A DNA stretch of 64,000 nucleotides from DUQU01 sp964481475 (GCA_964481475.1 CAYZTG010000002.1:1-64000); one strand, 5' to 3'. Counted from the first letter of the stretch, positions 42,787 to 53,425 are shown. The notes: generated by a model not told the origin, from the sequence alone. Translations and numbers: made by a program.

Positions 42787-43944
42787 ATGAATAAAAGACT
42801 ATTTACATCTGAATCAGTTACGATGGGACATCCAGATAAAATTGCTGATCGAATTTCAGATGCTATTTTAGATACAATCTTGGCTAAGGATAAAGATGCT
42901 CATGTTGCTGTTGAAACTTTGGTTACAACCGGACTAGTTTTTGTATCAGGAGAAGTAGAAACTAAGGCTACCTTTGACATTGAAAAAGTTGTTCGAGGAA
43001 CAGTTAGGAAAATAGGGTATACAAGAGGTAAATACGGGTTTGATGCGGATAATCTAGCTGTTATCTCAAGTATTCATTCGCAGTCACCTGATATTAAAAT
43101 GGGTGTTTTAAAGGCCGATGGAACAATCGGTGCTGGTGATCAAGGATTAATGTTTGGCTATGCTTGTACCGAGACCGAAAACTTGATGCCTCTCTCTTTA
43201 GAACTTTCTCATCAACTAGTAAAAAGAGTTGACCTTTTGAGACAATCTAAAAGATTAACTTATCTTAGACCAGATGGTAAAGCTCAAGTAACACTAGAAT
43301 ACGATAATAATAATAAACCATTTAGGGCAGAAGCGATCGTTGTTTCTGTTCAACATAAAGAAATGGATTTAGATGTACTTAAAAAAGATATCGTAAATGA
43401 AGTTATTTTAAAAATAATTCCCAACAATTTTATAGATGAGCAAACAAAGATATTTATTAACCCAACAGGTAAGTTTGTAACGGGTGGTCCCAAAGGAGAT
43501 ACGGGATTAACAGGTAGAAAAATAATCGTTGATACATATGGTGGTTATGCAAGGAACGGTGGGGGTGCCCTTTCAGGTAAGGATCCTTCAAAAGTTGATA
43601 GAAGTGCAAGTTATATGGCTAGATATTTAGCTAAAAATATTGTGAAGAGTGGCCTTGCAACAAAGTGTGAAGTTCAATTAGCTTATGTAATAGGCGTAAG
43701 CGAACCAGTAAGTATAAGAGTAGATACATTTAATACTAATGTTGTTGATGAGGATTTAATTGTTAGTAAATTAATTGAAAATATAAGTTTGACTCCCAAA
43801 AGTATTATGGAAAGATTTAATTTGTGCTCACCAATTTACGAGCAAACAAGTTTTTATGGTCATATGGGGCGAGAAGACTTAGATCTACCTTGGGAAAGAA
43901 CAGATTTGGTAGATTTATTTAAGCAATTAATTAGAAATGAATAA
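42787..43944 (+). CDS. metK: S-adenosylmethionine synthetase
   Basis: 385 residues. GHPDKIADRISDAILD near the N-terminus, the ATP-binding loop GAGDQGLMFGYA, and GGGALSGKDPSKVDRSA are the three family signatures. It makes SAM from Met and ATP. Controlled by the S-box leader. RBS AAAGGAG. Confidence 0.97.
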   Translation: MNKRLFTSESVTMGHPDKIADRISDAILDTILAKDKDAHVAVETLVTTGLVFVSGEVETKATFDIEKVVRGTVRKIGYTRGKYGFDADNLAVISSIHSQSPDIKMGVLKADGTIGAGDQGLMFGYACTETENLMPLSLELSHQLVKRVDLLRQSKRLTYLRPDGKAQVTLEYDNNNKPFRAEAIVVSVQHKEMDLDVLKKDIVNEVILKIIPNNFIDEQTKIFINPTGKFVTGGPKGDTGLTGRKIIVDTYGGYARNGGGALSGKDPSKVDRSASYMARYLAKNIVKSGLATKCEVQLAYVIGVSEPVSIRVDTFNTNVVDEDLIVSKLIENISLTPKSIMERFNLCSPIYEQTSFYGHMGREDLDLPWERTDLVDLFKQLIRNE

Positions 43945-43956
43945 TTGGGGGAAACG

Positions 43957-44499
43957 ATGGGAACACTTGAACTAGCTTTATTAATAATTGGATTAGTAAT
44001 ATTAATAGTAATCGTACCTCTAATCTGGTTTATTTTAACTAATAACGCTTTTAAGAGACTTCAAAAAGAAATTAATGAAGCTAAAATAGTTTTAAATACT
44101 TCAATTATGACTTTTTATGAAGTTTTTATTCGGACTTTCAATGAATGTGTCAAAAAACACCATTTAGACGATGACCTTGTTAATAGTATAAAAAGTATTA
44201 AAGGCCCTAATCTAAATGATGGTTTTGAAGAAAAACAAAAGTTTGTCTACCAACTTTTTGAACTGATTAAAGTAACGGTTAATGAGGTAAATGAAAAAAC
44301 ACTTATCAAAAATAGTCAGGAATTTAATGAGTGTTTAAGAAGAACTAATGAAGAAATTGAAGCTTTGTATGCTGCTAGAAGAGTTTATAATGCTAGTGTT
44401 AGTTACTTTAACCAAAAAAGAATTACTTTCCCTCATAAAATTGTTGGAAAATTAAGGGGTTTTACAAACTATCCGTTTTTTGAGACAGAATTACCTTAA
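43957..44499 (+). CDS. LemA-family protein
   Basis: 180 residues from ATG 43957, preceded by GGGGGAA; a TTG at 43945 is less likely. One N-terminal membrane helix (about 5-27) precedes a helical LemA domain. YNASVSYFNQKRITFPHKIVG is the conserved C-terminal element. Function of the family is unclear; it is a membrane-anchored coiled-coil protein. Twelve bases after metK, so perhaps cotranscribed. Confidence 0.85.
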   Translation: MGTLELALLIIGLVILIVIVPLIWFILTNNAFKRLQKEINEAKIVLNTSIMTFYEVFIRTFNECVKKHHLDDDLVNSIKSIKGPNLNDGFEEKQKFVYQLFELIKVTVNEVNEKTLIKNSQEFNECLRRTNEEIEALYAARRVYNASVSYFNQKRITFPHKIVGKLRGFTNYPFFETELP

Positions 44500-44508
44500 A
44501 AAGTAATT

Positions 44509-44537
44509 TTGTTTATAATATTAAGTATAAATATGAT
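44509..44537 (+). promoter_or_regulatory. promoter of secA
   Basis: TTGTTT at 44509-44514 and TATGAT at 44532-44537, 17-base spacer. Confidence 0.6.
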
Positions 44538-44577
44538 AAACTAACATAGGATATATAATAAAAAGAAGAGTGATAAA

Positions 44578-47024
44578 ATGTTTAAAAAGTTTTTTGATAG
44601 CGGTCGCAAAGAGTTTAAAAAAATAATTCCCATCGCTGAGAAAATAGATGCTTTAAAAGAAGATATGAAGGCACTAAGTGACGAAGATTTAAGAAATAAA
44701 ACGACTGAATTTAAAGAAAGATTTACCAAAGGAGAAACACTTGAAGACTTATTAGTTGAAGCTTTTGCGGTTGTTAGAGAAGCTTCATTAAGAGTAACAG
44801 GTCTTTATCCTTATTTTGTGCAGCTAATTGGAGGAATTGTTATTCATCGGGGGAATATTGCCGAAATGAAAACTGGTGAAGGAAAAACTCTAACAGCTGT
44901 TATGCCTGCCTATTTAAACGCTTTAAATGGCAATGGAGTTCATATTGTAACTGTTAACGAATATTTGGCCAAAAGAGAAGTAGAAGGTGAAATAGGCGAT
45001 ATTTTCCGTTTCTTAGGATTAACAGTAGCAGTTAATATTAGAGCTTTAAGTTCCCAAGAGAAAAAGGATGCTTATGCAAGTGATATTTTATACTCAACAA
45101 ACTCAGAATTAGGATTCGACTACTTAAGAGACCACATGGTTTTATATCAAGAAGATATTACTCAAAAAAGGGGTTTATCTTTTGCAATAATTGATGAAGT
45201 AGACTCAATNNNNNNNNNNTTGATGAAGCAAGAACACCATTAATTATTTCTGGTGGAGCAAAACAAAACATGAATCTTTATCAAAGCGCCGATCGCTTTG
45301 TTAAATCAATTAGGGATGAAGATTACTATATTGATATTGAATCGAAATCAATTGAATTATCTGAATCAGGAATAAGTAAAGCTGAACAGATTTTTTCTCT
45401 TGAAAACTTATATGATATTAAAAACGTTAATTTAGTTCATCATTTGAATAATGCCTTGAGAGCAAATTATATTATGTTCAAAGACAAAGACTATATGGTC
45501 CAAGATAATGCTGTTTTAATTATTGACCAGTTTACAGGAAGAGTACTACCTGGAAGACAGTTTTCTGAAGGACTCCACCAAGCATTAGAAGCAAAAGAAA
45601 AAGTCGAAATAAAAAAAGAAACAATTACTGTCGCAACCATTACATATCAAAACTTTTTTAGAATGTATAAAAAACTTTCTGGAATGACAGGAACAGCTAA
45701 AACTGAGGAAGAAGAATTTAGAGAAATCTATAATATGTATGTCGTTGAAATTCCTACAAATGAACCGGTTGTAAGAGTTGATGCTCCTGATTTCTTATTT
45801 GCAACTTTAGAAGAAAAATATGAAGCATTAATTAGTGATGTTGAAGAAAGACATAAAAAAGGTCAACCAGTCCTTTTAGGTACAATCGCTGTTGAAACAA
45901 GTGAATATTTATCTTTGTTATTAAAAAAAAGACGAATTCCCCATGATGTATTAAATGCGAAGCAACACGAAAGAGAAGCAGAGATAATTCTAAATGCTGG
46001 TAAAGTAGGCGCCGTCACAATTGCGACGAACATGGCTGGTAGAGGAACTGATATTAAATTAGGTGAAGGCGTTGTTGAATTGGGTGGTCTTGCTGTTATT
46101 GGTAGTGAAAGACATGAATCAAGACGTATTGATAATCAGCTAAGAGGTCGTTCTGGACGTCAAGGAGATCCAGGATTTTCTAGATTTTACTTATCAGCTG
46201 AAGACGAATTATTAATGAGATTTGGTGGCGAGTCATTTAAATCAAGAGTACAAATGATTCAAAATCTACAAGTGGATAAAAATGATAAAAACAATGGACC
46301 AAATCCTTTAGAATCTCGCATGTTTACGAGATTTATCGCGGGTGCACAAAAAAGAATTGAAGGTCAAAACTATGATGTTCGTAAAAGTGTTTTAAGATAT
46401 GATGATGTAATAAGAAAACAAAGAGAAGTTATATATCAAGAACGAACAAATGTCATTACTGGCGAAGATTTAGAACCATACGTCAAGAAAACAATTGAAA
46501 ATTATGTAACGGCCGTCTATAACGATCCAAACGAAGACCTATATACAAAATTTGATGGTCACCTATTCCCTAAAGGGACTTTAAAAAAGGAAGAAAATTA
46601 TCAATTAGACGATATTATTAATATAGTTTTAGCGGAACTTAGTCGTAAGAAGGAACAAGTACCTCCTGAAATTTTTAAAGAGTTTTTAAAAGTAATAACA
46701 TTAAGAGTTATTGATACTCACTGGACAAGACATATTGATCAAATGGATGAATTAAGACAAAATGTTAGACTCCAATCTTATGCTCAATCAAATCCTTTAC
46801 AAGTTTATCAAGAAGAAGGTTTTAGGTTATACCGCGATATGACTAGTTCAATTTCCAAAGACATTACTATGTACGCCATGAGAGCTCAAATAAGAGTAAA
46901 TACTGAAAGAGAACAAGTAGTTAAAAACACTAGTACTAATGAAGGTGGCGAATTACAGAAAAAACGCCCTAAAGCAAAAGGAAATAAGTATCAAAGAAGT
47001 ATGCCAAATTGGCGTAAACAATAA
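44578..47024 (+). CDS. secA: preprotein translocase SecA, crossed by an assembly gap
   Basis: Walker A MKTGEGKTLTAVMPAYLNAL, DEAD-type IIDEVDS, then after the gap DEARTPLIISGG; nucleotide-binding domain 2 has ATNMAGRGTDIKLG and the arginine finger GRSGRQGDPG. The ten-N gap at 45210-45219 falls in the invariant DEVDSILIDEARTP; restoring it needs exactly five bases and puts both parts in one frame. No C-terminal zinc site; it ends in a basic tail. It drives secretion through SecYEG. Confidence 0.96.
45210..45219. other. assembly gap (10 N) in secA
   Basis: Ten N between DEVDS and DEARTP. The conserved protein needs five bases. TTGATGAAG occurs on both sides (45191 and 45220), a natural short repeat in this motif that may have troubled assembly. 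Confidence 0.9.
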
Positions 47025-47038
47025 GATAACTAATTAGA

Positions 47039-47071
47039 TAAAAAAACTGCTCATTTAAGGGCAGTTTTTTA
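47039..47071. terminator. bidirectional terminator, secA and pepF
   Basis: AAAAAACTGC/GCAGTTTTTT stem extended by a wobble pair, between convergent genes. Confidence 0.8.
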
Positions 47072-47079
47072 ATTATTAT

Positions 47080-48825
47080 TTAAATATTTAGTAATCTAAT
47101 TACCTCATCAATGTCTTTTTTAATAATCTTCAAGGAATTAATCCAAAAAGCTTTTTTAGTAACATCAATGTTCATTGATTTCGCAACATCTTCAACTGTA
47201 GCTTTAGTTGTTAAAGCGAGAAGATTGTCATAATTTTTGATAAAAGCTTCTTTATCTTCTAAATAGATAGCATATAATCCTTTACCAAAGAGTAAACCAA
47301 AAGCATAAGGGAAGTTATAAAAATTGAGCCCGCTACTATAATAATGTCCTTTGTTCAACCACATGAAGGGATGAAGGATATTTGGATCTAAACCATCTTG
47401 ATACGCTTCTTTTTGGGCACTAATCATAATTGATTTCATTTGATCTTTAGAAATTGGTCCATCTGCTAGTTTAATAATTTCAGTTTCAAAAATGTATCTT
47501 GATAATATATCAATAATTACTTGAGTATCTCCTTGAAGAGCAATTTCTAAAACAGAAAGTCTTTCTTCATCATCTGTAAGTTCACTTAATAAATGATTAG
47601 TTACGATCGTTTCACAAAAAATTGAAGCTGTCTCAGCTAGGGGCATTGGATAACTCCAGTTAAGAGGAGTATTATCACTAATAATTTCGCCATGATAACC
47701 ATGACCAAGTTCGTGAGCTAAAGTAGAAACATCAGATAAAGAACCAGTAAAGTTTGATAAAATTCTACTTTGTTTTAATTGAGGTTGATTACTACAAAAA
47801 GCTCCCCCACTTTTACCTCTTTTTGGGAAGGGGTCTAACCAATTCAAAGTAAATGCTTTTGAGGCAAAACCACTTAACTTAGAGCTATAACTACCAAAAG
47901 CCTCCACAATCACAGTTTGGGCCTCCTCATAAGTATATGTTTTCTTTAAACTACCAACGGGAGCGAATAAGTCATAAAACGGTAAGCCATTCTTGTGGCC
48001 CAGATAATTTGCTTTTGCTTTTAAATAATTAGCAAAATATGGTCTAAAATCTCTCATAGCATCAATCATCGCAGTAAGTGTTTCTAAGCTCATATTTGAA
48101 CTTATCAGAGTTGACTCAATTACATTATCATAGCCTCTAAGTTCGCTCATGATCACAACTTCTCTTTTAATATTTGAAAGTGCTAAAGCAACCATTTCCT
48201 CAATACTTTCAGAAGCTTCTATTTCGGCGTAGTAAGCAGCTTTTCTCACTTTTTCATCTTTGTCATAAGCAAGATTTCTTACTTCTGGTAAGGTAATGTT
48301 TTTTCCTTCATATAAAACGTCCAATTTAGCGGTTAACAAGTTTTGTACTTGTGACCAAGAACTAGAGGAGACCTCTCTTAATTTGCTATATAAGATTTCT
48401 TCTTGTTCAGTAAGCAAATGTTTTGAACTTTCTTTTATTTTGTTTAGTTGAAAAAAATTATCTTTTATAATGTCATTATTAAGATATTTTTCAAGTTCAA
48501 CACTAGATAGATATCTAGTAAACAAAACATTTGTTTGAGTTGTCTCATTCAGCATCTTTGATAACTGTGCTAAATTTAACAATGCTTGTTGATTAGAAAC
48601 ATCCGTGGATCTTGTTAAACTATTAAATGAAGTTAATGTGCGAACTAGTTTAACCATTTCTTGGTTAATTTCTATGTACTTTAAAAGAACCTCTAGTTCC
48701 TTTAATTGGCTCATTAAACTAGGTAATTGTAAATAATCACTAATTAATAATTCTAATCTTTTAATATCTTTTTGATAGTTTGGATCATCAAATCCTAAAT
48801 AAAAATCTTTTAAATCCCAATTCAT
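47080..48825 (-). CDS. pepF: oligoendopeptidase F (M3 family)
   Basis: 581 residues. The zinc motif HELGHGYHGEI (HExxH) is preceded by the substrate-binding region GGAFC. N-terminal helical domain typical of M3B peptidases. It cleaves short peptides in the cytosol, complementing pepA. RBS GAGGTG lies upstream. Confidence 0.94.
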   Translation of the reverse strand: MNWDLKDFYLGFDDPNYQKDIKRLELLISDYLQLPSLMSQLKELEVLLKYIEINQEMVKLVRTLTSFNSLTRSTDVSNQQALLNLAQLSKMLNETTQTNVLFTRYLSSVELEKYLNNDIIKDNFFQLNKIKESSKHLLTEQEEILYSKLREVSSSSWSQVQNLLTAKLDVLYEGKNITLPEVRNLAYDKDEKVRKAAYYAEIEASESIEEMVALALSNIKREVVIMSELRGYDNVIESTLISSNMSLETLTAMIDAMRDFRPYFANYLKAKANYLGHKNGLPFYDLFAPVGSLKKTYTYEEAQTVIVEAFGSYSSKLSGFASKAFTLNWLDPFPKRGKSGGAFCSNQPQLKQSRILSNFTGSLSDVSTLAHELGHGYHGEIISDNTPLNWSYPMPLAETASIFCETIVTNHLLSELTDDEERLSVLEIALQGDTQVIIDILSRYIFETEIIKLADGPISKDQMKSIMISAQKEAYQDGLDPNILHPFMWLNKGHYYSSGLNFYNFPYAFGLLFGKGLYAIYLEDKEAFIKNYDNLLALTTKATVEDVAKSMNIDVTKKAFWINSLKIIKKDIDEVIRLLNI

Positions 48826-48991
48826 CTCTACACCTCATTCTTTAACTCCTATTTTACTTTATTTGTGATGTTAAGGCAAACTAACAATGATAATTTGTTA
48901 ACCTAAAAAAATATTAGATATAATTATTGCTTATAAGTTAAACACTATGCTAAGATGATACTATAATGTTGAAAGATAGGGAGGATATTTA

Positions 48992-49468
48992 ATGAAAGAA
49001 ATTGTGTTAATAAAAGTCAAAGATTTTGGTGAAATTGAAGTAATTATTGAAAATAAAGAGGCGCCAATTACAGTGGAAAACTTTCTCAATTTGGTAAAAG
49101 AAAACTATTATGATAATTCGTCATTTCATAGAGTAATTAGTGGCTTTATGATTCAAGGAGGTATTGGTAGGAATAATGCCAAACCAATAGTTGGAGAATT
49201 TAGTTCAAATAACATTGCCAATAACCTAAAACACCAAAGAGGAGTGATCTCAATGGCAAGAACAATGGTACCAAATTCCGCTACTAGTCAATTTTTTATT
49301 ATGCATGAAAATTCACCGCATTTAGATAATAATTATGCATCCTTTGGTTATGTAACTAAGGGAATAGAAGTAGTTGATAAAATAGCAGGAGTTGAAACTG
49401 ATCATAATGATAAACCATTAAAACCAGTAATCATTGAAAGTATTAGAATTATAGAAAATAAAAGCTAA
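48992..49468 (+). CDS. peptidyl-prolyl cis-trans isomerase, cyclophilin type
   Basis: 158 residues. SFHRVISGFMIQGGIG holds the catalytic Arg and Gln region; ISMARTMVPNSATSQFFI and FGYVTKGIEVVDKIA complete the fold. It has no signal peptide, so it is cytosolic. Upstream a TATAAT at 48962-48967 lies 24 bases before the ATG, with RBS GGGAGG. Confidence 0.95.
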   Translation: MKEIVLIKVKDFGEIEVIIENKEAPITVENFLNLVKENYYDNSSFHRVISGFMIQGGIGRNNAKPIVGEFSSNNIANNLKHQRGVISMARTMVPNSATSQFFIMHENSPHLDNNYASFGYVTKGIEVVDKIAGVETDHNDKPLKPVIIESIRIIENKS

Positions 49469-49490
49469 GGAAAATCTTAGCTTTTTTTTA
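49459..49490 (+). terminator. terminator of the cyclophilin gene
   Basis: Stem AAAGCTAAG/CTTAGCTTT with loop GAAAAT and a T-run. Confidence 0.85.
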
Positions 49491-50189
49491 TAGTAATGAA
49501 GCGGCTTCCTCATCAATATAAATAGTAATATTAGGATGGCTTTTTAAAATTGTACAAGGCCATAAAAGGCTAACTTCTCCTTTTATTAGTTCATAAATTG
49601 GTTTTGCTTTGGCTTTACCTGTAGCCATTAAGACTATTTCTTTAGCCATCATAATATCTTTTAGTCCCATTGAATAAGCATGAGTAGGAACGTCATTGAT
49701 ATTAGCGAAAAGTCGGGAATTATCTAGTCTTGTTTGCTCTGCTAAGCGAACTTTATGGGTAGTTGAATCAAAAGGAGTATGAGGTTCATTAAAGCCAATA
49801 TGTCCGTTTGTGCCTAAACCTAGAATTTGTAAGTCAATGGGGTTATCTTTTAAAAATTTACTATAGTTGAGGTATGTTTCTTTTACTGGGAAATAGGTAT
49901 TTTTTAAATTGATATTTAAGTGTTTAAAGAGGTTTTCCTTCATATAAGTGTGATAACTTTGTTGATGATCTAAGGGAAGGTCAGCATACTCATCTAAGTT
50001 GAATGTTTTAATAGCACTATAATCGGTTTGATTATTTTGGTAATCTAATACCAAATTAGCATAGATTCCTAAAGGGGTAGAACCGGTCGCCAAGCCTAGG
50101 TTGGCCTCTTTTTTATTAGCGACTAAAGCAACAATTTTATCACTAATAAGTTTATCTAAAACAGCTTTTTCTTTAATAATTATTTTCAT
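49488..50189 (-). CDS. nagB: glucosamine-6-phosphate deaminase
   Basis: 233 residues from ATG 50189; AAAGGAA precedes it. LATGSTPLGIY binds the sugar phosphate; NLDEYADLP, LGLGTNGHIGFNEP are the conserved active-site blocks. It converts GlcN-6-P to fructose-6-P and ammonia. It closes the nagA-nagB unit for using amino sugars. Confidence 0.95.
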   Translation of the reverse strand: MKIIIKEKAVLDKLISDKIVALVANKKEANLGLATGSTPLGIYANLVLDYQNNQTDYSAIKTFNLDEYADLPLDHQQSYHTYMKENLFKHLNINLKNTYFPVKETYLNYSKFLKDNPIDLQILGLGTNGHIGFNEPHTPFDSTTHKVRLAEQTRLDNSRLFANINDVPTHAYSMGLKDIMMAKEIVLMATGKAKAKPIYELIKGEVSLLWPCTILKSHPNITIYIDEEAASLL

Positions 50190-50191
50190 TG

Positions 50192-51316
50192 TCATTTCCT
50201 TTCATAAAGTGTCTTGCCACTTACAATAGTTTTTATAATATTATAATCTTGATCAAGTAAAACAAAATCAGCAATTTTTCCTTCTTTAATACTGCCAATA
50301 TCACTAGCTAAATTTAACTCTTTTGCTGCATTCAAACTCATCATTTTACTAATTTCAACAAGTGATATTTCTAAACTAAGCATATTTTTAAAAGCATCAA
50401 TCATTTTTAAAATTGAACCGGCCAAAGTGCCGTCCTTTAACGTTGCCATTCCATCTTTGATATAGACTGTTTGACCGCCAAGTTCACTAATACCATCACT
50501 TAATCCTTTTGCTCTCATTGAATCAGTAATAACGATAACTCTATCTGGAGTTTTTGTCTTTAACAAGAGTTTTGCTGCCTCTTTTGAGACATGAATAAAA
50601 TCTAAAATCAATTCAGTATGTAACTCATCTAACAATAGTCCTGCTCCGGTTGCGCCAATATCACGGTGGTGAAAGGGACTTAAAGCATTAAACATATGGG
50701 TGACAGAAGTAAGACCTAACTTTGTTGACTTCAAAACTTCATTAAAAGTCGCATTAGAGTGAGCTATTGAAGTAACTAAGTTTTGCTTGTTTAACTCTTT
50801 AATGAAATCATAAGCACCGTTCATTTCTGGAGCTAAAGAGATTTTTTTAATTAAGTAGCCACTTTCTTTTTGCCAATCATTAAATAACTCTAAATTAGGC
50901 TCAATAATAAATTCTAATGGTTGAGCTCCTTTTTTTAGGGGATTAATAAAGGGACCTTCTAAATGAATACCTAATACTTTTGCATAGTTATTATGATGGA
51001 GATAATAGGTATGGATATTTTTAAGTGCTTTGGCTTTATTAGGAATAGAATTTGTAATTGTAGTAGGTAAGAAAGATGTTGTTCCTTCTTGAAGTAATGA
51101 TTTAGCGATTCCAGTGATGGCTTCAATTGTAGAGTCCATGACATCAAAACCGGCTGATCCATGGATGTGGTTATCAATAAAGCCAGCGATTAAAGTAGGT
51201 GTGCCCGTTTTCTCTTTACCTTTTTCGATAATTTTAGTTATTTTTTCATCATAAAAAATATCACCAAAAATAACTTTGTTTTCTAAGACAATATTGACAT
51301 TTTCAATTTTTTTCAT
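50192..51316 (-). CDS. nagA: N-acetylglucosamine-6-phosphate deacetylase
   Basis: 374 residues from ATG 51316, which has GGAGGT just upstream. FIDNHIHGSAGFDVMDS has the first metal-binding His pair; HLEGPFI, SIAHSNATF and HMFNALSPFHHR follow; TDSM carries the catalytic Asp. It deacetylates GlcNAc-6-P for NagB. Its stop is two bases before nagB. Confidence 0.94.
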   Translation of the reverse strand: MKKIENVNIVLENKVIFGDIFYDEKITKIIEKGKEKTGTPTLIAGFIDNHIHGSAGFDVMDSTIEAITGIAKSLLQEGTTSFLPTTITNSIPNKAKALKNIHTYYLHHNNYAKVLGIHLEGPFINPLKKGAQPLEFIIEPNLELFNDWQKESGYLIKKISLAPEMNGAYDFIKELNKQNLVTSIAHSNATFNEVLKSTKLGLTSVTHMFNALSPFHHRDIGATGAGLLLDELHTELILDFIHVSKEAAKLLLKTKTPDRVIVITDSMRAKGLSDGISELGGQTVYIKDGMATLKDGTLAGSILKMIDAFKNMLSLEISLVEISKMMSLNAAKELNLASDIGSIKEGKIADFVLLDQDYNIIKTIVSGKTLYERK

Positions 51317-51422
51317 ATTAACCTCCATAGTTAAATTTATTATAGTCTTTTTCTATTAATTTCGCAAGATAACTATTATTTTAATTATAAATAATTAGAT
51401 ATAAAATAATGATAATTTATGC

Positions 51423-51428
51423 TATAAT
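51423..51428 (+). promoter_or_regulatory. -10 element of prfB
   Basis: TATAAT lies 20 bases before ATG 51448, inside the only possible upstream extension of prfB, which supports the later start. No convincing -35. Confidence 0.5.
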
Positions 51429-51447
51429 AAACCAAGGAGAAACTGTT

Positions 51448-52542
51448 ATGGAAAGATATGAAGTTAATAAATATTTAACTGAATTTAAAGCAAAAATTGC
51501 CAATTTAAAAATTTCTATTAAGTTTGATGAAATAAAAAACCAAGTGAATTTACTTGATCAAGAACAACTAAGTGATACTTTTTGGAATAACCCTAATGAA
51601 GCAAGAGAAACAATCGAAAAAACAAATGAACTCAGGGAAAAAATAACGAATATTGTTTATTTTGAAAATACTTTATCATCAATAACCGAATTATATAAAG
51701 CTTTGGAAGATGATGAACTAGAAATGCTTAGTAGTGATATTTATGAATTAGATAAAAAAATTAAGAAATTTGAGGTCATTACTCTTTTTAAGGGTCCGTA
51801 TGATTTAAATGATTGCTACTTAGAGATTCATCCTGGGGCAGGTGGAACTGAGTCACAAGACTGGGGTTCTATGCTTTATAGGATGTATTTAAGATACGCA
51901 AATCGAAAAAATTATAAAGTTGAAGTAATTGATTATCAAGTCGGTGAGGAAGCAGGGCTTAAAAGTGCAACTTTAAAAATAAAAGGGAAGTATGCATTTG
52001 GTAATTTAAAAGGAGAGATGGGGGTCCATCGATTAGTAAGAATTTCCCCTTTTGATAGTAATAAAAGAAGACATACTAGTTTTGTTTCAATTGAAGTGAT
52101 TCCAGAAATAAAAGATCAAAATGAGCTTGTTTTAAATGAAGATGATCTAAAAATAGATGTTTATCGTTCTGGAGGGGCTGGGGGACAGTCAGTTAATACG
52201 ACAGATAGCGCTGTAAGAATTACTCATTTACCTACAGGAATTGTTGTTACATGTCAAAATGAAAGAAGCCAAATTAAAAATAAAGAGACAGCTTTGAATC
52301 TCTTGAAAACTAAACTAATTCAACTTAAGTTAAAAGAACAAGAAGACAAGTTAAAAGAGTTAAAAGGGGAACAAAAAGAAATAGGTTGGGGCTCACAAAT
52401 TAGGAGTTATGTTTTACACCCTTATCAAATGGTTAAAGACCATCGAACGAATGTAGAAACTAGTCAAACTGATAGTGTGATGGACGGAGATATAGAACTT
52501 TTTATTAATAGTTATTTAAGGAGCAGTTATGGAAGTAATTAA
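51448..52542 (+). CDS. prfB: peptide chain release factor 2, without frameshift site
   Basis: 364 residues from ATG 51448 with AAGGAGAAA. The GGQ motif is in SGGAGGQSVNTTDS and the stop-codon-reading SPF motif in ISPFDSNKRRHTS. It ends translation at TGA and TAA. In most bacteria prfB has an in-frame TGA near codon 25 requiring a +1 frameshift; here the frame is continuous through KISIKFDEIKNQ. Its presence shows that TGA is a stop codon in this organism. Confidence 0.96.
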   Translation: MERYEVNKYLTEFKAKIANLKISIKFDEIKNQVNLLDQEQLSDTFWNNPNEARETIEKTNELREKITNIVYFENTLSSITELYKALEDDELEMLSSDIYELDKKIKKFEVITLFKGPYDLNDCYLEIHPGAGGTESQDWGSMLYRMYLRYANRKNYKVEVIDYQVGEEAGLKSATLKIKGKYAFGNLKGEMGVHRLVRISPFDSNKRRHTSFVSIEVIPEIKDQNELVLNEDDLKIDVYRSGGAGGQSVNTTDSAVRITHLPTGIVVTCQNERSQIKNKETALNLLKTKLIQLKLKEQEDKLKELKGEQKEIGWGSQIRSYVLHPYQMVKDHRTNVETSQTDSVMDGDIELFINSYLRSSYGSN

Positions 52543-53425
52543 AACAAAAAAAGAATTAATTAGTGAGACTTTGCAAATAATTGCGGGTATCATTATCATG
52601 AATTTGGGCTTTTACTTTTTACTATTACCAACACATATCATTGTTGGTGGGGTAACAGGAATGGCAGTTTTGTTAGAAAAAGTTAATTTGTTTTCTAATA
52701 TTCCGATTTTTTATTCATTAGTAATCTTTATTTTAAACTTAATCTTTTTAATAATTGGCTTAATCTTTTTAGGAAAAGAGTTCTTTTTAAAAACAATTTT
52801 CGGATCGTTATTTGTTCCATTAGTATTATTTGTTTTAGAAATCTCGGGCATTGATGAACTATATATTATTAACCAAATCTCAGAGCCACTTCGATTATTA
52901 ATTGCCGCAGTATTAGGTAGTTTAGTTGTCGGTAGTGGACTTGGTTTAGTTTTCAGAAATAGTGGTTCAACGGGCGGAATTGATATTATTCAAATTATTT
53001 TAAATAGAAAATATCATCGAAGCTTTAGATTTGCTTTTTTAGTAACTGATGGGTTAGTTGTTTTAGCGGGATTATTTGTTTATCAAAGCATTGAATTATT
53101 TTTATTTTCAATTGGTTCTGTGATCTTATCTTCAATTATGGTTGATAATATTTCGATTAGAGGGAGAGCGGGACAAACTTTATTTATTATTACTAATAAA
53201 GCAGACGAAGTTAAAGAGGCGTTTCATCAAATTATTGAAAGAGGAACAACAATTATTGATGTTAAAGGAGGCTATTCTGGAGAAGCAAAACAATTAGTTA
53301 TTTGTGTAATCCATAATAGACAACTTAATTTAACAAGAAATATTATTGAAACAGTCGATAAAGATGCATTTACATTTATTACTCAAACAAAGGAGGCGGT
53401 AGGATATGGGTTTACGCGTAAGTAG
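52529..53425 (+). CDS. YitT-family membrane protein
   Basis: 298 residues. Five hydrophobic helices occupy about 15-205 (GGVTGMAVLLEK, NSGSTGGIDIIQIILNR are typical). A C-terminal DUF2179 domain (TIIDVKGGYSGEAKQLVICVI) follows. The family role is unclear. It overlaps prfB by 14 bases and the next gene by 20. Confidence 0.88.
   Translation: MEVIKTKKELISETLQIIAGIIIMNLGFYFLLLPTHIIVGGVTGMAVLLEKVNLFSNIPIFYSLVIFILNLIFLIIGLIFLGKEFFLKTIFGSLFVPLVLFVLEISGIDELYIINQISEPLRLLIAAVLGSLVVGSGLGLVFRNSGSTGGIDIIQIILNRKYHRSFRFAFLVTDGLVVLAGLFVYQSIELFLFSIGSVILSSIMVDNISIRGRAGQTLFIITNKADEVKEAFHQIIERGTTIIDVKGGYSGEAKQLVICVIHNRQLNLTRNIIETVDKDAFTFITQTKEAVGYGFTRK

Noticed and set aside
44578..47024. Two separate SecA fragments
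   Set aside because: The break is the N run inside the invariant DEVDSILIDEARTP motif; both halves belong to one gene.
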